This document shows, piece after piece, positions 11,115 to 18,888 of a stretch of DNA of 64,000 nt. Each line of letters starts with the position of its first letter. Position 1 is the first letter of the stretch. The translations under genes were made by a program, and so were the position numbers. This DNA is from Planctomycetota bacterium. Its GTDB lineage: Bacteria > Planctomycetota > UBA8742 > UBA2392. The notes under the pieces were generated by a model. The model was not told the DNA's origin. It searched no databases and saw only the letters and a program-made list of their open reading frames with translations. The DNA lies in the NCBI GenBank assembly GCA_020425605.1, contig JAGQRH010000002.1:62001-126000 (forward strand). Reading direction: 5' to 3'.

Positions 11115-11738
11115 ATGCCACGCAAGCGACCAAAGCCCGAAGCGGACGAAACGGGCGGAACAATTCGAATCAGCAGCGGCGAATTCCGCGGGCGGCAGAT
11201 CGAGTGTCCCCAGACCGGCGGCGTACGCCCTATGCTGAGCCGGACGCGCATGGCGCTGTTCAACCTGATCCGAGACCGGCTCAAGGACGTGATCGTCTGG
11301 GATTGCTTTGCCGGCAGCGGCTTGCTTGGGATTGAGGCACTCTCCCAGGGCGCGGCGTTTTGCGTGTTCATTGAGCGGGAGTCTGTGCACGCGCGCACCG
11401 TGCAGGCCAACCTGAAATCGTTGGGACTCGGCAGCAGGAGCAGCCTGATTCGCGGAAGCGTGTTCGACCTCGCCAAGCCCGGGGTGCCGCGGCTGCCGCA
11501 TACCCCGGCCGGTGTCATCCTGCTTGACCCACCGCATGCAATGTTCGCGGACCGGGACAGCCTGTTCTGGCCATGGCTGCGCTCACTGAAAGAAACAGCG
11601 TTGCTGGATTCCAACACAACGGTCGCAATCGGCCATCCTGCCGAGCTTACGGTACCAGCCGAAGGCGGACTGAACGTGACAGACAGCCGCAAGTACGGCA
11701 CGGTTGCATTCACTCTGCTGAGCGTAGGGGCGGAATAG
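11115..11738 (+). CDS. rsmD: RsmD-like 16S rRNA guanine-N2 methyltransferase
   Basis: 207 residues with the RsmD layout: an N-terminal strand with GEFRGRQIECP, then RPMLSRTRMALFNLI (the family's RPTxDRVREALFN), the SAM-binding loop DCFAGSGLLGIEALSQGA, and the catalytic ILLDPPH. The family methylates G966 of 16S rRNA. The motif is normally (N/D)PPY; here it ends in His, and the DRVRE segment is also altered, so the protein is a diverged member. It starts 2 bases after the AsmA-like gene and so is likely translated from the same message. Confidence 0.75.
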   Translation: MPRKRPKPEADETGGTIRISSGEFRGRQIECPQTGGVRPMLSRTRMALFNLIRDRLKDVIVWDCFAGSGLLGIEALSQGAAFCVFIERESVHARTVQANLKSLGLGSRSSLIRGSVFDLAKPGVPRLPHTPAGVILLDPPHAMFADRDSLFWPWLRSLKETALLDSNTTVAIGHPAELTVPAEGGLNVTDSRKYGTVAFTLLSVGAE

Positions 11739-11781
11739 CGCCGCCTGCCAAGGTCCGCGCGCTGCTGCTACGATACGGGCT

Positions 11782-12825
11782 ATGCCGCAGTCGCACACTT
11801 CACTGATCGGGATGGACCTTTCTGAGCTTGGCGAGGCCGCAGTCGCGGCCGGCGGAAAGCCGTTTCAGGGCAAGCAGCTTGCGCAGTGGCTGTACGCCAA
11901 GCGCGAGCTAAACCTCGACGCGATGACCAATCTGTCAAAGGAACTCCGCGCGAAGCTGGCAGAGCGCCCGATGCTGACGTCACGGGTCATCGCCAGCGAA
12001 GAAAGCGGCGAGGGCACCACCAAGCTAGGGATTCGCCTGCACGACGGGCTGGTGATCGAGGCGGTGTTGATGCGCGAGGATGACAGGATCACTGCCTGCA
12101 TCTCAACGCAGGCCGGCTGCGCTATGGGTTGTCGGTTCTGTGCCAGCGGGCAGCTGGGGCTCAAGCGCAACCTCACGGCCGGTGAGATTCTTGAGGAGTT
12201 CTTTCACCTGAATGAGCTCATGAAACCGGACTGGCTTACGAATGTCGTCGTAATGGGGATGGGCGAGCCGCTGCACAACTACGACAACTTGCTCAAGGCG
12301 CTGACGATTCTCAACGCCGACTGGGCGTTCAACTTCGGCGCGCGTCGTGTAACGGTCAGCACTGTGGGCCTGCCCAAGCGCATCCGTGAACTCGCAGAGC
12401 AGGGATTCCAGTTCAACCTGGCGATCAGCCTGCACGGTGTCGATGACGCGTCCCGCAGTGCGCTGATCCCGACCAACGCGGGGCTGCAGAACATTCTGGA
12501 CGCGGCGAAGTACTATTTTCAGCAAACGCGCCGAGAAGTCACCTTCGAGTACACGCTGGTGGGGGGCAAAAACGATGATCCCGCCACGGCCGAAAAGCTG
12601 GCCGAGCTGGTCAAGGACTTCCCAAAGGCAAACGTAAACCTGATCCCGATGAACCCCGTTGATGGCAGCGGACTCGAAACCCCAAGCACTGAGGCTGTCA
12701 GCCTGTTCACCGAGCTGCTTCAGAATGCAGGCGTGAACGTGCATGTTCGTCGCAGGCGGGGGCGACGCGTGCAGGCGGCCTGTGGCCAGCTGCGGCTCAA
12801 ACTGGAAGAGGCAGCGGCCGGATGA
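11782..12825 (+). CDS. rlmN: Dual-specificity RNA methyltransferase RlmN
   Basis: 347 residues, the normal RlmN length. Radical-SAM enzyme that adds C2-methyl to A2503 of 23S rRNA (and A37 of some tRNAs). The [4Fe-4S] motif is Cys113-x3-Cys117-x2-Cys120, preceded by the conserved Cys106 (ACISTQAGC). The C-terminal methyl-carrying cysteine is in ACGQL near the end. The loop before it reads VRRRRGRRVQA, more basic than the common VRRTRGxDIxA. The stop overlaps the next gene's start (ATGA, 12822-12825), indicating coupling with the DUF58 gene. Confidence 0.95.
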   Translation: MPQSHTSLIGMDLSELGEAAVAAGGKPFQGKQLAQWLYAKRELNLDAMTNLSKELRAKLAERPMLTSRVIASEESGEGTTKLGIRLHDGLVIEAVLMREDDRITACISTQAGCAMGCRFCASGQLGLKRNLTAGEILEEFFHLNELMKPDWLTNVVVMGMGEPLHNYDNLLKALTILNADWAFNFGARRVTVSTVGLPKRIRELAEQGFQFNLAISLHGVDDASRSALIPTNAGLQNILDAAKYYFQQTRREVTFEYTLVGGKNDDPATAEKLAELVKDFPKANVNLIPMNPVDGSGLETPSTEAVSLFTELLQNAGVNVHVRRRRGRRVQAACGQLRLKLEEAAAG

Positions 12826-13709
12826 CCGAGAAAGTCAGCGATGCGTTTGACGGCAAGCTGCTTGAGTCGCTTACGCGCTTCGAGCTGGCAGTCAGGACGC
12901 TGACGTCTTCCGGAGTGCGGGGCGAGCGCAGATCACGACGCAAAGGCAGCTCAGCCGAGTACGCGGACCACCGGCAATACGTCTACGGCGATGACCTGCG
13001 CCGCCTGGACTGGCACGCGCTCGCACGGCTCGACACCATGCTGATCCGACTTTATGCGGCCGAGGAGACGCTGCCGCTCGAGATCATCATCGATACATCT
13101 GCCAGCATGGACTTCGGCGATCCCAGCAAGTATGTGACCGCCGCACGCGTTGGCTGCTGCTTGACGCAAATCGCCTTGCTGCACGCCACGCCCGCGCTTT
13201 GGCGCATCGCAAACGAGAAGCTGCTTGAGCCCGTCCGGCTGAGCGGCCGCAACGATATCGGCCGCGTTCTGCGGGTGCTGGATGAAATCATTCCGGACGG
13301 CACCAGCACGCTCGGTCAGGCATTGCGCAGAAGCGCCATGGCCGGGCCGCGCAGGAAGTCGCTGGTCGTGCTGACGGATGGCTACGATCGCGACGAGATT
13401 CGACCGGCACTGCGTGCCTGCCGCGCCGCGGGTAGCGAGGTCTACCTGGTGATCATGCTGGCGCCCGAAGAGACAGACCCCAGCATCCGCGGGGAGTTCA
13501 CCTTTGTCGATGCGGAGAATGGCGGCGAAGCAACGCTAAGCCTCGACCGCCCGACACTGAAGCGCTACATGGAGATGCTGGCCGGCTTCCGCGCCGACTG
13601 GGCGGATTTTGCGCGAAGCTCCGGTGTCGCATTGATCGAACTGAGCAGCGCACAGGAAATCGGCCCGGAGCTATTCCGTGCGCTCGCGACCGGCGGGTTG
13701 ATAGGCTGA
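12822..13709 (+). CDS. DUF58 / vWA-like protein
   Basis: 295 residues typical of DUF58: an N-terminal basic part (GERRSRRKGSS), the signature YxxGDDLRRLDWHALAR, LxxRLYxxEE, then a vWA-like domain with an intact metal-site loop (IIDTSASMDFG). DUF58 proteins usually sit beside MoxR ATPases and BatA/B-type vWA proteins in chaperone-like or stress systems. No MoxR gene is visible here, so this is an orphan copy coupled to rlmN by a 4-base overlap. Its stop (13707-13709) directly abuts the stop of convergent argG with no intergenic base. Confidence 0.85.
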   Translation: MTEKVSDAFDGKLLESLTRFELAVRTLTSSGVRGERRSRRKGSSAEYADHRQYVYGDDLRRLDWHALARLDTMLIRLYAAEETLPLEIIIDTSASMDFGDPSKYVTAARVGCCLTQIALLHATPALWRIANEKLLEPVRLSGRNDIGRVLRVLDEIIPDGTSTLGQALRRSAMAGPRRKSLVVLTDGYDRDEIRPALRACRAAGSEVYLVIMLAPEETDPSIRGEFTFVDAENGGEATLSLDRPTLKRYMEMLAGFRADWADFARSSGVALIELSSAQEIGPELFRALATGGLIG

Positions 13710-14909
13710 TCAGAACTTCGGGCGTTGCTTGAACGAGTGGGTCATCTGGTTCAGGCGGCGCAGCTCGAGGTAGCCGGCGACGCTGGCGGCCGGGATGCCA
13801 CCGAGCTGGTGACGACGTGAGGCCTCGCGGTCGTAGATGCTGAATTCGCTGTTGCGCCCCAGCACGTGCACCGCGCCCTTGAACAGTTTCAGCTTCACGG
13901 TGCCGGTCACGTACTGCTGGCTCTCGCGGAAGAACGCATCCATGCTTTCGCGCAGTTTGGTGAACCACTGGCTGTCGTAGACAAGCTTGGCGTAGCGAGC
14001 CGAGAGCATCGGTTTGAACTCGACGAACTCGGCGTCGAGCGTCAACTTCTCCAGCTCATCGTGAGCGACCTGCAGGATGTGCGCGGCCGGCGCCTCATAC
14101 ACTTCGCGGCTCTTGAAGCCGAGAATACGGTCCTCGACCGTGTCCACGCGCCCGACGCCGTGCAGTCCGCCGAGGCGCTGCAGCTCTTCGACCAGCTCGA
14201 CGGCCTGGTAGCGTTTGCCGTTGATCGCGACAGGCTCGCCCTGGTGAAACTTTACTTCAATCTCATCGGGCTCGCCGGGTGCTTTCTCCGGCGAGTTCGT
14301 GATCTGGTAGATGTACGGTGGCGCGGGCTCGTTGGGATCTTCCAACTCGCCTGCGCTGCTTCGTACGCCCCAGATGTTGCGGTCGCTGGAGTAGTTGCGG
14401 GTGGCCTCGGCGCCGATCGGCAGGCGATTCTTCTTAAGATACTCAAGCACGTCGCCGCGAGTTGTGAGATCCCACTCGCGCATGGGCGCGATCATCTCAA
14501 GGTCGGGCTCAAGCGCTGCGACAGCGCACTCGAAGCGAAACTGATCGTTGCCCTTGGGTGGCGCCCCGTGCGCCACATAGCGCGCACTTTCCTCGCGCGC
14601 CAGCGCCACAAGCTCAGTGGCGATCAGCGGGCGCGAAAGCGCTGCGGACAGGTAATACGAGTTCTCATATCGGGCAGAGGCCTTCAGCGCCTTGAAGCAA
14701 TACTGCTTCACGAATGTGCGGCGGCGGTCGATGGCGTGTACGGAATCGGCACCGGCGTCGATGGCGCGTTCAGCGACTTCATCGAAGTCTCCGCCCTGGC
14801 CAATATTCAGCGCGAGCGCAACGACTTTCATGCCGCGCACGCGCTTCAGCCAGTGCAGGGCGGCTGTGGTATCCAGCCCCCCGGAATATGCCATCACAAC
14901 TTTTTCCAT
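13710..14909 (-). CDS. argG: Argininosuccinate synthase
   Basis: 399 residues; joins citrulline and aspartate with ATP in arginine synthesis. The N-terminal PP-loop AYSGGLDTTAALHWL begins at residue 7 after the chosen ATG; an upstream extension to 15008 overlaps the neighbouring lipoprotein gene and is rejected. Downstream landmarks are ENSYYLSAALSRPLIA, KGNDQFRFE, SSDRNIWG, LEDP and RILGFKSREVYEAPAA. The usual GCTGKGNDQ reads GAPPKGNDQ, and SxDxNLW-type residues are also shifted, so the enzyme is divergent at the substrate site. No argH or other arg gene is adjacent. Confidence 0.88.
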   Translation of the reverse strand: MEKVVMAYSGGLDTTAALHWLKRVRGMKVVALALNIGQGGDFDEVAERAIDAGADSVHAIDRRRTFVKQYCFKALKASARYENSYYLSAALSRPLIATELVALAREESARYVAHGAPPKGNDQFRFECAVAALEPDLEMIAPMREWDLTTRGDVLEYLKKNRLPIGAEATRNYSSDRNIWGVRSSAGELEDPNEPAPPYIYQITNSPEKAPGEPDEIEVKFHQGEPVAINGKRYQAVELVEELQRLGGLHGVGRVDTVEDRILGFKSREVYEAPAAHILQVAHDELEKLTLDAEFVEFKPMLSARYAKLVYDSQWFTKLRESMDAFFRESQQYVTGTVKLKLFKGAVHVLGRNSEFSIYDREASRRHQLGGIPAASVAGYLELRRLNQMTHSFKQRPKF

Positions 14910-14953
14910 GGGCGTGAAGATACCAGCGCAGCAAGGGCGGTCAAACCGGGGCC

Positions 14954-16618
14954 CTAGCGCGAGTCGTCTTCTCCTGCACCAGCGCTGCGTTTGATGTTGC
15001 CTTCGCACGTCATGATTCGCGTACGCGAAAGCTTGCGCCGGTTGGCGTAAGTCGAAATGTCGGCGTCATTCAGGAAGGCCTGGTACTCTTCCTGCGCAGA
15101 CTCCCATTCCTTCGTCATGAAGTAGGCCGTTGCGCGGACGAAGTGATGCAGTGGATCGTCAGGATCCATGGCCTTCAGCTCTTCAGCCCAGACGTTCGCT
15201 TCGCGCAGGTCGTTGATCTGGAACAGCGGGTCAATGCACAGCGCTGCTGCCTCGAGAATCATCTGCGAGCGCAGAGCCTTCTCGTCTTCAATCATCTCAT
15301 CCATCGTTTGCTGGTAGCGCGACACCAGGTCAACCAGGAACGGGTTGTCGTTGTCATCGCCCTTCTGCACGGTGTCGACCTTGCGCCTGCGCAGGTCTTC
15401 AAACTCCTTGTGCTTCCGTACGAAACTCTTGGTGTAGCTGAGCGCAGCTTCATAGTTGCGCTTGGACTCAGCCTTGTCCGGCGACGTGAAGTCCTCGCTG
15501 ATGTAGATTTCTTTGGCGCGGGCTTCCAGCCTGTCCTGTGGAACGCCCTCGGAAATGGCCTGAAGTCGCGATGCCTCAAGCCCGCTGTCCATGAAGAACG
15601 CACCCAGAGACTGAAAGACAAACGTGAGGTCGCGGTCCACCCAGAAGTAGACCATTCGGCCTGTGTCCTCAGCGATCTGCGCATCCTGCCTGCGTGCGGC
15701 AAGCAATTTGTTGCGCGAAGCCTGAAGGTCTTTCAGACCCTGCAGGCGCCAGTACTTCCGCGCCTTGCGCCAGTTCTCTGCGATCGTGACGGCCGCGCCG
15801 TGGAACAACTTCGGATCGTCGGCCCGGAGTTCCGCGCCTTTCATGGCGTCATCAAGAATGTAGCCCATATCCCGGACCGCCAGCGTCTCGGTGGCTTCGT
15901 CCGTTTCACCAAGCCATTCAGCCGCGTCTGCCCCGGTGCCGTCCTGATAGACCGCTACGGTGCTCGGGTCGCGGAAGATGTACTTCAGCTCCAGAAGCTT
16001 TTCGCGGCTTGATTTGAAGCTGGTGAACTTGCGTGACGCCTCGCGCAGCAGCTCCTTGCGGTCGTCACCCTTCTTGGGGTTCAGCGCGCGGCGGAAATCC
16101 TCACGGATCGACTCCAGCAGGATGATGCCTTCGCCCAGCGTCTCGGCCTTGCGGATGCTGTTGCCATGGCGCAGGAAGTGTGCCAGACCGATGCCGAGCC
16201 GAGCGCGGAAGTCATCGGACTTGAGCCTGAGTGCGGAGTTGAACTTGCTGACCGCGCCGTCTTGCTTGCCGAATGTGCTGACGAAGTAGTCATCAATGTA
16301 CTTCATCTGCAGCAGGCAATAGCCCTCAATGGTGAGCGCGAGGACCAGGTCCTCCTGCGGATAGTTGTTTTCCTGGATCAGCTGAACGGCCTTTTCCGCC
16401 TGGCGGAAGGCTGTCTCGTACTGCATGTCGTCGTACTGCTGCTTGGATTCCTGCAGCAGGTCGGCGATGCGATCAGGAATTGGCGTTTCCGGGCCGGGCT
16501 CACCACCGGTCAGCGGATTCGGATTGAAGGTTTCAGGCTCAGATGGGCCGCTGCAACCCAACGCTGCGAAAACCAGCACGGACGCGGCAAGGACACAAAA
16601 CTTGTTCATGGAACCCAT
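14954..16618 (-). CDS. TPR-like lipoprotein (about 554 aa)
   Basis: A lipoprotein signal (MNKFCVLAASVLVFAALGC, lipobox Ala-Leu-Gly-Cys) precedes a long helical protein. Helix-turn-helix repeats such as YDDMQYETAFRQAEKAVQLI and LRLKSDDFRARLGIGLAHFL are TPR-like, and the end has DPDDPLHHFVRATAYFMTKEWESAQEEYQAFL. TPR lipoproteins of this kind act as scaffolds for envelope complexes; no partner is identifiable. Two ATGs (16618 and 16609) are possible; both give the same lipoprotein. It reads in the same direction as argG, 44 bases upstream of it, and is divergent from the lipoprotein gene at 16777. Confidence 0.75.
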   Translation of the reverse strand: MGSMNKFCVLAASVLVFAALGCSGPSEPETFNPNPLTGGEPGPETPIPDRIADLLQESKQQYDDMQYETAFRQAEKAVQLIQENNYPQEDLVLALTIEGYCLLQMKYIDDYFVSTFGKQDGAVSKFNSALRLKSDDFRARLGIGLAHFLRHGNSIRKAETLGEGIILLESIREDFRRALNPKKGDDRKELLREASRKFTSFKSSREKLLELKYIFRDPSTVAVYQDGTGADAAEWLGETDEATETLAVRDMGYILDDAMKGAELRADDPKLFHGAAVTIAENWRKARKYWRLQGLKDLQASRNKLLAARRQDAQIAEDTGRMVYFWVDRDLTFVFQSLGAFFMDSGLEASRLQAISEGVPQDRLEARAKEIYISEDFTSPDKAESKRNYEAALSYTKSFVRKHKEFEDLRRRKVDTVQKGDDNDNPFLVDLVSRYQQTMDEMIEDEKALRSQMILEAAALCIDPLFQINDLREANVWAEELKAMDPDDPLHHFVRATAYFMTKEWESAQEEYQAFLNDADISTYANRRKLSRTRIMTCEGNIKRSAGAGEDDSR

Positions 16619-16776
16619 TCGATTCCGGGGAGAACTACGGGGTAACACACTGAATATAGGCTAAGGACGGCCCGAATCCAGTACGAGACGCGAAATCGGG
16701 GGCCCGAACGCATTGACTGTCCAGGCGACGGCGCCTACCCTATGGGTCCCCGGCAAGCCCCGATACGGGTGTATTT

Positions 16777-17157
16777 TTGTACAGACTGCTGCCAATTCTC
16801 GCATTTGCGGTTCTCGCCGCTGGTTGCAACATGGCCAGCCCGGGCGTAGCCCATTTGGGCCCGCCCCTGACGGCCGAGCAGCAGCTCAATACCACCTACA
16901 ACAGCAAGTGGGTGAACACCGCTGAGCCTGATGCGATTAACTCGCTCGAGCGCAAGGGCGATCTGAGCGTTGACATCTCGGAGCGGCAGATCGGCGTTCG
17001 TTACCTGGATGAAGACAGCATGATCGGCGACAAGTACGAGCCCGCGTATCTCAAGCGCCAGCGTGAGCGCGAAGAGGCGCGCCGCAAGGCATGGAAGACG
17101 CGCATGGGCCTCAAGACGATCAAGGATGAAGAGAAACAGCGCCAGGAAGGCGAATAG
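16777..17157 (+). CDS. Small lipoprotein of unknown function (126 aa)
   Basis: Starting at the TTG at 16777, the protein begins MYRLLPILAFAVLAAGC, a clean lipoprotein signal with an AAGC lipobox. The first ATG in frame (16831) would remove it, so I prefer the TTG. The mature part is hydrophilic and ends in a highly charged helix (KRQREREEARRKAWKTRM). No family recognised. A strong terminator follows, so it is probably a one-gene unit. Confidence 0.6.
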   Translation: MYRLLPILAFAVLAAGCNMASPGVAHLGPPLTAEQQLNTTYNSKWVNTAEPDAINSLERKGDLSVDISERQIGVRYLDEDSMIGDKYEPAYLKRQREREEARRKAWKTRMGLKTIKDEEKQRQEGE

Positions 17158-17175
17158 CGCCTGACCGTTCACACG

Positions 17176-17203
17176 GGCCCCCGCGCATTGGCGGGGGCCT
17201 TTG
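17176..17203 (+). terminator. Strong hairpin terminator
   Basis: GGCCCCCGC (17176-17184), loop gcattg, GCGGGGGCC (17191-17199), followed by TTTGCATTGG, 18 bases after the lipoprotein stop codon. Confidence 0.8.
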
Positions 17204-17253
17204 CATTGGGAAATCCCAAGTCCAAATCGCGCAATCATCGTTAGAGTGAAGTG

Positions 17254-18375
17254 ATGCGATGGAGACCCACTATCTATCTGGGCCGCTGGGCCGGCGTTGA
17301 ACTGCGCCTGGACCTGATTCTGGTCATCCTGATTGTCCTGCTGTTCTTCACCAGCCTGAACAATGCCAGCATCAGCAAGGCACCCGGCGAGATCTGGACG
17401 GCCATCGCGCATCTCGTGCTGCTTGTGGCGATGGTTTTCTGCATGTTCCTGCACGAGGTCGGCCATGCCTTTGTCTGCAAGCTGCGCGGCCACCAGCCGA
17501 AGATGATCTTCCTGTCATTCGTCGGGCTGACGTTTTTCGACGCCAAGAAGGCCAAGCCCAGCGATGAATTCTGGATCGCGCTGTCTGGCCCGTTCGTAAA
17601 CCTTGGTATTGCCGCTGCAACCGCCCCGTTTGTTTTCATCCAGCTCACGGACCGCAGTGCGCCGCCCATGCTGACCCAGTCGGCCATGGCGAGCCTGGTC
17701 GGCTTCATGAGCTGGTTGAGCATCCTGAACTTCCTGGTGGCCATCGGGAACCTGACGCCCGGCTGGCCGGCCGACGGTGCGCGGGCTGTACGGGGCTGGC
17801 TGGCAAAGAAGTACGGCTACGGCGCAGGTACGGTGCGGGCGGTGGCGATCAGCCACGGCTTCTGGCTGGTGCTCGCCGGTACCAGCGTGATCATCATGAC
17901 GATTTCGCCAATGATCAAATCGCTCGAAGGCCCAACGGCCACTCGCAGTCCGGTCAGCATGATCGTTACGTACAACGTTGTGTTCCTGGTGATGGCTGTG
18001 CTTGGGTTGTACTACGGCTACGCCGAGAAGCGCCGCGTAGCAAGGCTGGGCGCGGAGCGGGCAGCGGCCGTGGTTGGCCCTCCGCCAGAATTCATGCCAA
18101 AGGCACACAAGCGGCCGGAAGACACAGATGGCAAGGTCATCGACACAGAGGCCAAGGTCGATGGCGATTCCACCAAGCCCGCTGAGCCATCCGACATGGA
18201 CAAGATGAAGGACAAGGCCAAGGAGACGATCGACGCGGGCAAGACGCTATACAAGGTCGCCAAAGCTACGGGCAAAGGCGGCGGCTGGTTCGCGAAGCAG
18301 GGCATCAAGGCGGTGGGGGCGATGTTCAAGGGCGACGACAAATACGACAAGAAACCGGATGAGGACAAGAAGTAG
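17254..18375 (+). CDS. Membrane-embedded M50-type zinc metalloprotease
   Basis: About 373 residues with five or so membrane helices and the zinc motif HEVGHAF in the second, preceded by CMFLHE. The third-ligand region, normally N-x-(I/L)P-x-x-P-x-DGG, appears as NLTPGWPADGARAVRGW, so the Asp is retained. Such site-2-protease-family enzymes cut substrates within the membrane, for example anti-sigma factors. A cytoplasmic tail of about 100 residues, rich in Asp/Lys (EDTDGKVIDTEAK, DKMKDKAKETIDAG), is added after the last helix. GTG (17251) or ATG (17254) may start it; SD-like AGAGTGAAG lies just upstream. Confidence 0.85.
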   Translation: MRWRPTIYLGRWAGVELRLDLILVILIVLLFFTSLNNASISKAPGEIWTAIAHLVLLVAMVFCMFLHEVGHAFVCKLRGHQPKMIFLSFVGLTFFDAKKAKPSDEFWIALSGPFVNLGIAAATAPFVFIQLTDRSAPPMLTQSAMASLVGFMSWLSILNFLVAIGNLTPGWPADGARAVRGWLAKKYGYGAGTVRAVAISHGFWLVLAGTSVIIMTISPMIKSLEGPTATRSPVSMIVTYNVVFLVMAVLGLYYGYAEKRRVARLGAERAAAVVGPPPEFMPKAHKRPEDTDGKVIDTEAKVDGDSTKPAEPSDMDKMKDKAKETIDAGKTLYKVAKATGKGGGWFAKQGIKAVGAMFKGDDKYDKKPDEDKK

Positions 18376-18432
18376 CTGTTGGCCTTCAGCTATTGGCCGT
18401 TAGCAATGGGCCAACAGCTAACGGCTAACAGC
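18374..18432. repeat. Intergenic inverted repeat built of GCTGTTGGCC / GCCGTTAGC units
   Basis: AGCTGTTGGCC (18374-18384) is the exact inverse of GGCCAACAGCT (18409-18419). Within and beyond it, GCCGTTAGC (18396-18404) is the inverse of GCTAACGGC (18417-18425). The two pairings compete, so this is a degenerate short-period repeat rather than a simple terminator. It fills the space between the M50 gene and moaE. Confidence 0.7.
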
Positions 18433-18447
18433 TAGAAGCCCATAGCC

Positions 18448-18888
18448 ATGCGAACCGCCCGACTGACAACCGAGCCCATCGACCCCAACGCGCTGCTGCG
18501 CGAGCTGGCCCATGACGCCGACGGCGCCCAAGTACTGTTCCTGGGTGTCGTGCGAAACCACCACCAGGGCCGTGAAGTGCTGCGCATCGACTACGAGGCC
18601 TACGAGCCGATGGCGCTGAAAGAGCTGCAGAAGATCACCGATGAAATGGCCGAGAAACACGGGCTTGAGCGCGTGCTGGTCGTCCATCGTTTCGGCCGTC
18701 ACGAGATCGGCGACGCCAGCATTGCAGTCGTGATCGGCAGCCCGCACCGCGCCCCGGCCTTCGAGGCAGCCAAAGAGATCATGGACCGGGTGAAAGTCGA
18801 CGTACCCATCTGGAAGAAAGAGCATTTTAAGGACGGCACCATCGAATGGGTCCTCGCCGACAAACTAGTGCGAAGTGAACCTGCCTAA
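18448..18888 (+). CDS. moaE: Molybdopterin synthase catalytic subunit MoaE
   Basis: 146 residues; with MoaD it converts precursor Z (cPMP) to molybdopterin in cofactor synthesis. Family landmarks are all present: VLFLGVVRNHHQGREV, YEAYEPMALKEL, VVHRFGRHEIGDASIAV, HRAPAFEAAKEIMD, and the catalytic PIWKKEHFKDG near residue 115-125. No moaD, moaA or moaC is nearby, so the pathway is encoded elsewhere. Its TAA overlaps the recG stop from the opposite strand (CTAA at 18885-18888). Confidence 0.95.
   Translation: MRTARLTTEPIDPNALLRELAHDADGAQVLFLGVVRNHHQGREVLRIDYEAYEPMALKELQKITDEMAEKHGLERVLVVHRFGRHEIGDASIAVVIGSPHRAPAFEAAKEIMDRVKVDVPIWKKEHFKDGTIEWVLADKLVRSEPA

Noticed and set aside
13866..14957. A 363-codon plus-strand open frame opposite argG
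   Set aside because: Shadow of argG; no SD and no recognisable domain.
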